Assembly (NCBI GenBank): GCA_018895795.1
Contig: JAHINZ010000475.1
Span: 1-20,696 of the forward strand
From: Alphaproteobacteria bacterium
Lineage (GTDB): Bacteria; Pseudomonadota; Alphaproteobacteria; Caulobacterales; Caulobacteraceae
Direction: 5' to 3'
DNA: 20,696 bases
Part shown: one piece after another, positions 20,658 to 20,696 of the stretch
Layout: the number at the start of each line of letters is the position of its first letter
Numbering within the stretch: position 1 is the first letter of the stretch
The notes under the pieces: model-generated
Told to the model about the DNA's origin: nothing
What the model saw: the letters and a program-made list of their open reading frames with translations, nothing else
Databases searched by the model: none
Translations under genes and position numbers: made by a program

Positions 20658-20696
20658 CCCCCTACAGGATCGTCAAATCCCGGCTGTAGCGCTTCC

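Larger units (their letters stand above)
20307..20696. other. Gene-free region upstream of the sigma factor, rich in inverted repeats
   Basis: This 390-base stretch should carry the promoter of the sigma gene on its left side, but I could not identify a convincing -35/-10 pair or Fur box. A weak inverted repeat, ACCCGC/GCGGGT, spans 20409-20436. From 20533 to 20689 the sequence is almost filled by five successive inverted repeats. A plus-strand open frame at 20351-20689 shows no start signal or family pattern and is not called. Confidence 0.5.

Noticed and set aside
20351..20689. Plus-strand open frame (112 codons) at the right end
   Set aside because: Its Arg/Pro/Ala-rich composition is typical of non-coding GC-rich DNA, and it runs through five inverted repeats. 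There is no start signal.

Overview
The window looks like chromosomal DNA of a GC-rich alphaproteobacterium, most likely Caulobacter or a close relative. The evidence is the GC content (about 70% or more in most genes), two large TonB-dependent receptors (TBDRs), the Fec-type sigma/anti-sigma pair, QseBC-like two-component genes and the style of the promoters. This is an inference, because the window holds no rRNA or other phylogenetic marker. All sixteen complete genes appear intact. One gene is cut by the left edge. I saw no tRNA, rRNA, insertion sequence or CRISPR array.

Positions 1-736 hold the 3' end of an AT-richer DUF900 alpha/beta-hydrolase gene and a strongly folded intergenic stretch. 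Positions 737-7869 are a putative uptake and catabolic regulon. It has a class III (GSA-aminomutase-like) aminotransferase on the minus strand, divergent from a tightly coupled plus-strand operon of PfkB-type kinase, FucA-like class II aldolase and MFS transporter. A TetR repressor and a TBDR follow on the minus strand. A 16-bp near-palindrome, GATAGTTTTGACTATC, lies between the aminotransferase and kinase genes. A 14/16 copy lies upstream of the TBDR, and a degraded copy lies upstream of the TetR gene. The likely flow is outer-membrane import by the TBDR, inner-membrane transport by the MFS protein, then phosphorylation and retro-aldol cleavage, with the aminotransferase acting on an amine at some step. 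The substrate is unknown.

Positions 8200-9234 hold a CsbD-like lipoprotein, possibly under an EcfG/SigT-type promoter, and an ExoD-family membrane protein.

Positions 9273-14345 look like a metal/redox module. A minus-strand operon runs PepSY protein, cytochrome b561, OmpR-type regulator, histidine kinase and VIT1/CCC1-family Fe/Mn transporter, with all junctions short or overlapping. Divergent from it is an exported rubrerythrin-like (erythrin) protein, followed by a second cytochrome b561 with an acidic loop. The divergent intergenic region carries two copies of GTCAGG-N5-GTCAGG, each oriented toward one of the flanking genes, which is the layout expected for tandem OmpR-family binding sites.

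Positions 14397-20306 are a cell-surface signalling system on the minus strand. It consists of an ECF sigma factor, a FecR-like anti-sigma regulator, a TBDR with an N-terminal STN signalling domain, and a secreted PHP-domain metallohydrolase of the CehA/McbA family. An intrinsic terminator separates the last two genes. The right end (20307-20696) has no convincing gene but holds a run of at least five closely packed inverted repeats.
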